From: Entamoeba invadens IP1 | Taxonomy: Eukaryota; Evosea; Mastigamoebida; Endamoebidae | Reading direction: 5' to 3' | NCBI RefSeq assembly: GCF_000330505.1 | Contig: NW_004440263.1 | Coordinates: forward strand, 92,916 to 113,621 | Length of the DNA: 20,706 nt | Shown: piece after piece, positions 19,061 to 20,706 of the stretch | Numbering within the stretch: the first letter of the stretch is position 1 | Layout of the letters: each line of letters opens with the position of its first letter | Notes under the pieces: model-generated | What the model saw: only the letters and a program-made list of their open reading frames with translations | Databases searched by the model: none | What the model was told of the DNA's origin: nothing | Made by a program: the position numbers and the translations under genes

Positions 19061-20414
19061 ATTTTTATTTTTGTTGTTATATAATTTTCGAAATTTATAA
19101 AAACCCAATAAAATTAAATAATAACCAATGAAAAAAAACGAATCATTTATATTTTTGTGGATGAAACAAATTATTTCTGAAGAGAATTGTGTTTTCTTTT
19201 TTATCATTTAACACACAATCAAACATTTTGTTCATATGCTTTAAAAAGTGATCAACGACCATTTTAAATTAAATTCACTTGCTCTCACACACATTTATTA
19301 TATTTTTATCAAAATCTCTCCCCGCATTTTATAAATATCACAATGAATGATTATTTTGAGTTCAAAATATTTTATTTTATATTTTATAATTCGGTTTTTT
19401 TATATGATGACTTTTTAATTTATTATAATTTTTATGTAATTTTATATTATTTAAAATATGAATCGAAACTAATCAATGTAATTTGGATTAATCTAATTAA
19501 TATTTTACTATAATAAATTATTAAATTTCAATTATTTATCTAAATTCAAAAAGAATTATTATGGCAATAAATGGCGATTAAAATATTTATTGAGAGCATT
19601 TTAATAAAAAACATTATTTTTATATAATGTTTTTACTTATGAATATTATTTAACAATTGCGTTATTTTATACTATTTTTATTTATAATTATTAATAATAT
19701 TTATTATTGTATTATATTATAATTTTATCAAGAATAATTATTCAAACATCGACTTATTCTTTAATAAATAACAGGGATCAGACACACAACATTCAAATGG
19801 TGTATTTAACATGTTGTGAACAGCTTTTTGTTATCAACAAAACTCACTTTTGATATCCAAGAATGTGTTTATTAAAGTTGACTTTATTAATTTTAATAAA
19901 ACTAAAACATAATTAATATTTACTAATAGTAAAATTATTTTTTTTGTTTTATATTTAAAAAAATCTACAAACTTACAATTATAAATGTAGTTCATTTACC
20001 TATGATTCGTTACTTTTTATTTATTCAATAGATGTTATTAAAGAGTCCATTACAACAATTTAAAATTTTAATTTTTCATAATAAAAAGTATAAAAAATTT
20101 TAATAGGGATTCGTTTTTCAACTTTTTAAATCACATATTTTTACATATTACCAATTATTACGAAAAAAAATAATTTTAATATTATCTCATATGTGTAATA
20201 TATAACACTTCGTAAATAGATTTATTTAAATAAATGTCATTGTTAAGAGAAATGATGACTATTGTTTAGATTAAAACAAAAAAACAGAGGTCTTATTATT
20301 AGTTCTAAAAAAACAAAAATTATTGAAATTTTTACCCATCACATCGCAACAGGTTTGTTATAAAACAATAATTGTAAAATTTTTATTTTTAAAAGTTACA
20401 AATACAATATTTGA
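19061..20414. other. AT-rich non-coding stretch
   Basis: Strongly AT-rich, with only chance-length frames (for example 19025-19207 on minus). No RNA gene or repeat array is seen. Confidence 0.65.
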
Positions 20415-20706
20415 CTTATAAAAAGCGTTCATATCATTGGCCCTACGGCGTTTTTTGGCGTTGTTGTGACCAATAAAACACTTTACATCAAGCTGTTGTC
20501 AACATTTTCTGATGCAACCCTTTTCACCAACAACACAGGATTTGCAAACAAAGAAATATTCTGCAATAGGATGATGAATGTAGTGGTTGAATACATCAAA
20601 GCCAAAAGAATTATAGAGTACCGTGAAAAATCACTGCGGCGTGAAATATTACTGCGAAATTGTTATTGGACCAAAATAATGTTATTAAAAGTTTCAAAAC
20701 ATTTTG
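20415..20706 (+). pseudogene. partial pogo/Tigger-like transposase core (E3), cut by window edge
   Basis: After TGA 20412-20414 the plus strand is open for 97 codons to the end of the window, with G+C well above the flank. The segment from KSVHIIGPTAFFGVVV through TGFANKEIFCNRMMNVVVEY and IKAKR matches the pattern of the central DDE_1 strand-helix block in E2 (RRITLVGG ... KAFMTKDIFVYWQKNVLLPE, NKRR): a beta strand, a second strand, a short gap, then an aromatic-rich helix before the second catalytic Asp. No ATG is near the start, and the first catalytic Asp motif is not visible upstream, so the 5' part is lost or in another frame. The identification is by pattern and is moderate. Whether the copy is intact to the right cannot be seen. 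Confidence 0.5.

Noticed and set aside
1..20706. tRNA and rRNA genes
   Set aside because: I looked for the GGTTCGA-type B box and cloverleaf-sized GC-rich segments and for conserved rRNA blocks on both strands and saw none.
1..20706. CRISPR array, bacterial operon or phage genes
   Set aside because: There is no regular spaced repeat, no gene-dense layout and no ribosome-binding pattern; the sequence is eukaryotic in character.

Overview
The window is a very A+T-rich (roughly three quarters or more by eye), gene-poor stretch of eukaryotic DNA. No intact host gene, tRNA, rRNA or bacterial-style operon could be recognised. What stands out is decayed protein-coding sequence in short islands of higher G+C, separated by kilobases of low-complexity A+T. 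The best identified islands are transposases of the pogo/Tigger type (Tc1/mariner superfamily, DDE_1 catalytic domain), all disrupted. A protist with an AT-rich, transposon-littered genome is the simplest guess. A 60-nt insert with GTTTGT...TAG ends inside one transposase matches the intron style of Entamoeba, but GTTTGT is common background here, so the assignment is weak.

Layout. 1-2432: AT-rich, with an imperfect TTA repeat near 700 and a small GC-rich ATG-started reading frame at 1518-1628. 2433-3990 (-): transposase pseudogene E1, broken by several frameshifts and stops. 5028-5640 (+): two short decayed coding blocks that share a motif (KAL-x-Y-x-S) and may be diverged copies of each other. 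5870-6142: an island open on both strands. 7436-9120: AT-rich, with four copies of the word TCTGAGGAT arranged + + - -. 9274-9289: a perfect 16-bp palindrome around CACGTG. 12005-12308 (-): a decayed unidentified coding region. 13717-14135: an ambiguous coding-like island. 15115-15638 (-): a frameshifted unidentified gene. 15778-17312 (-): transposase pseudogene E2, the best preserved, with HTH-like N-terminus, all three catalytic aspartates and an acidic tail. 18546-19060: an ambiguous decayed island. 20415-20706 (+): an open frame running off the edge that resembles the middle of a third transposase (E3).

E1 and E2 share order of domains and spacing of motifs but differ through most of their length, so they are separate lineages rather than recent copies. 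Many frameshifts sit in or beside runs of A or T. This fits replication slippage in dead elements, but homopolymer errors in the assembly would look the same. No terminal inverted repeats or target-site duplications could be established, so element boundaries are unknown. The window reads as a transposon graveyard. The unidentified pieces at 1.5, 5.0-5.6, 12.0-12.3 and 15.1-15.6 kb deserve profile searches.
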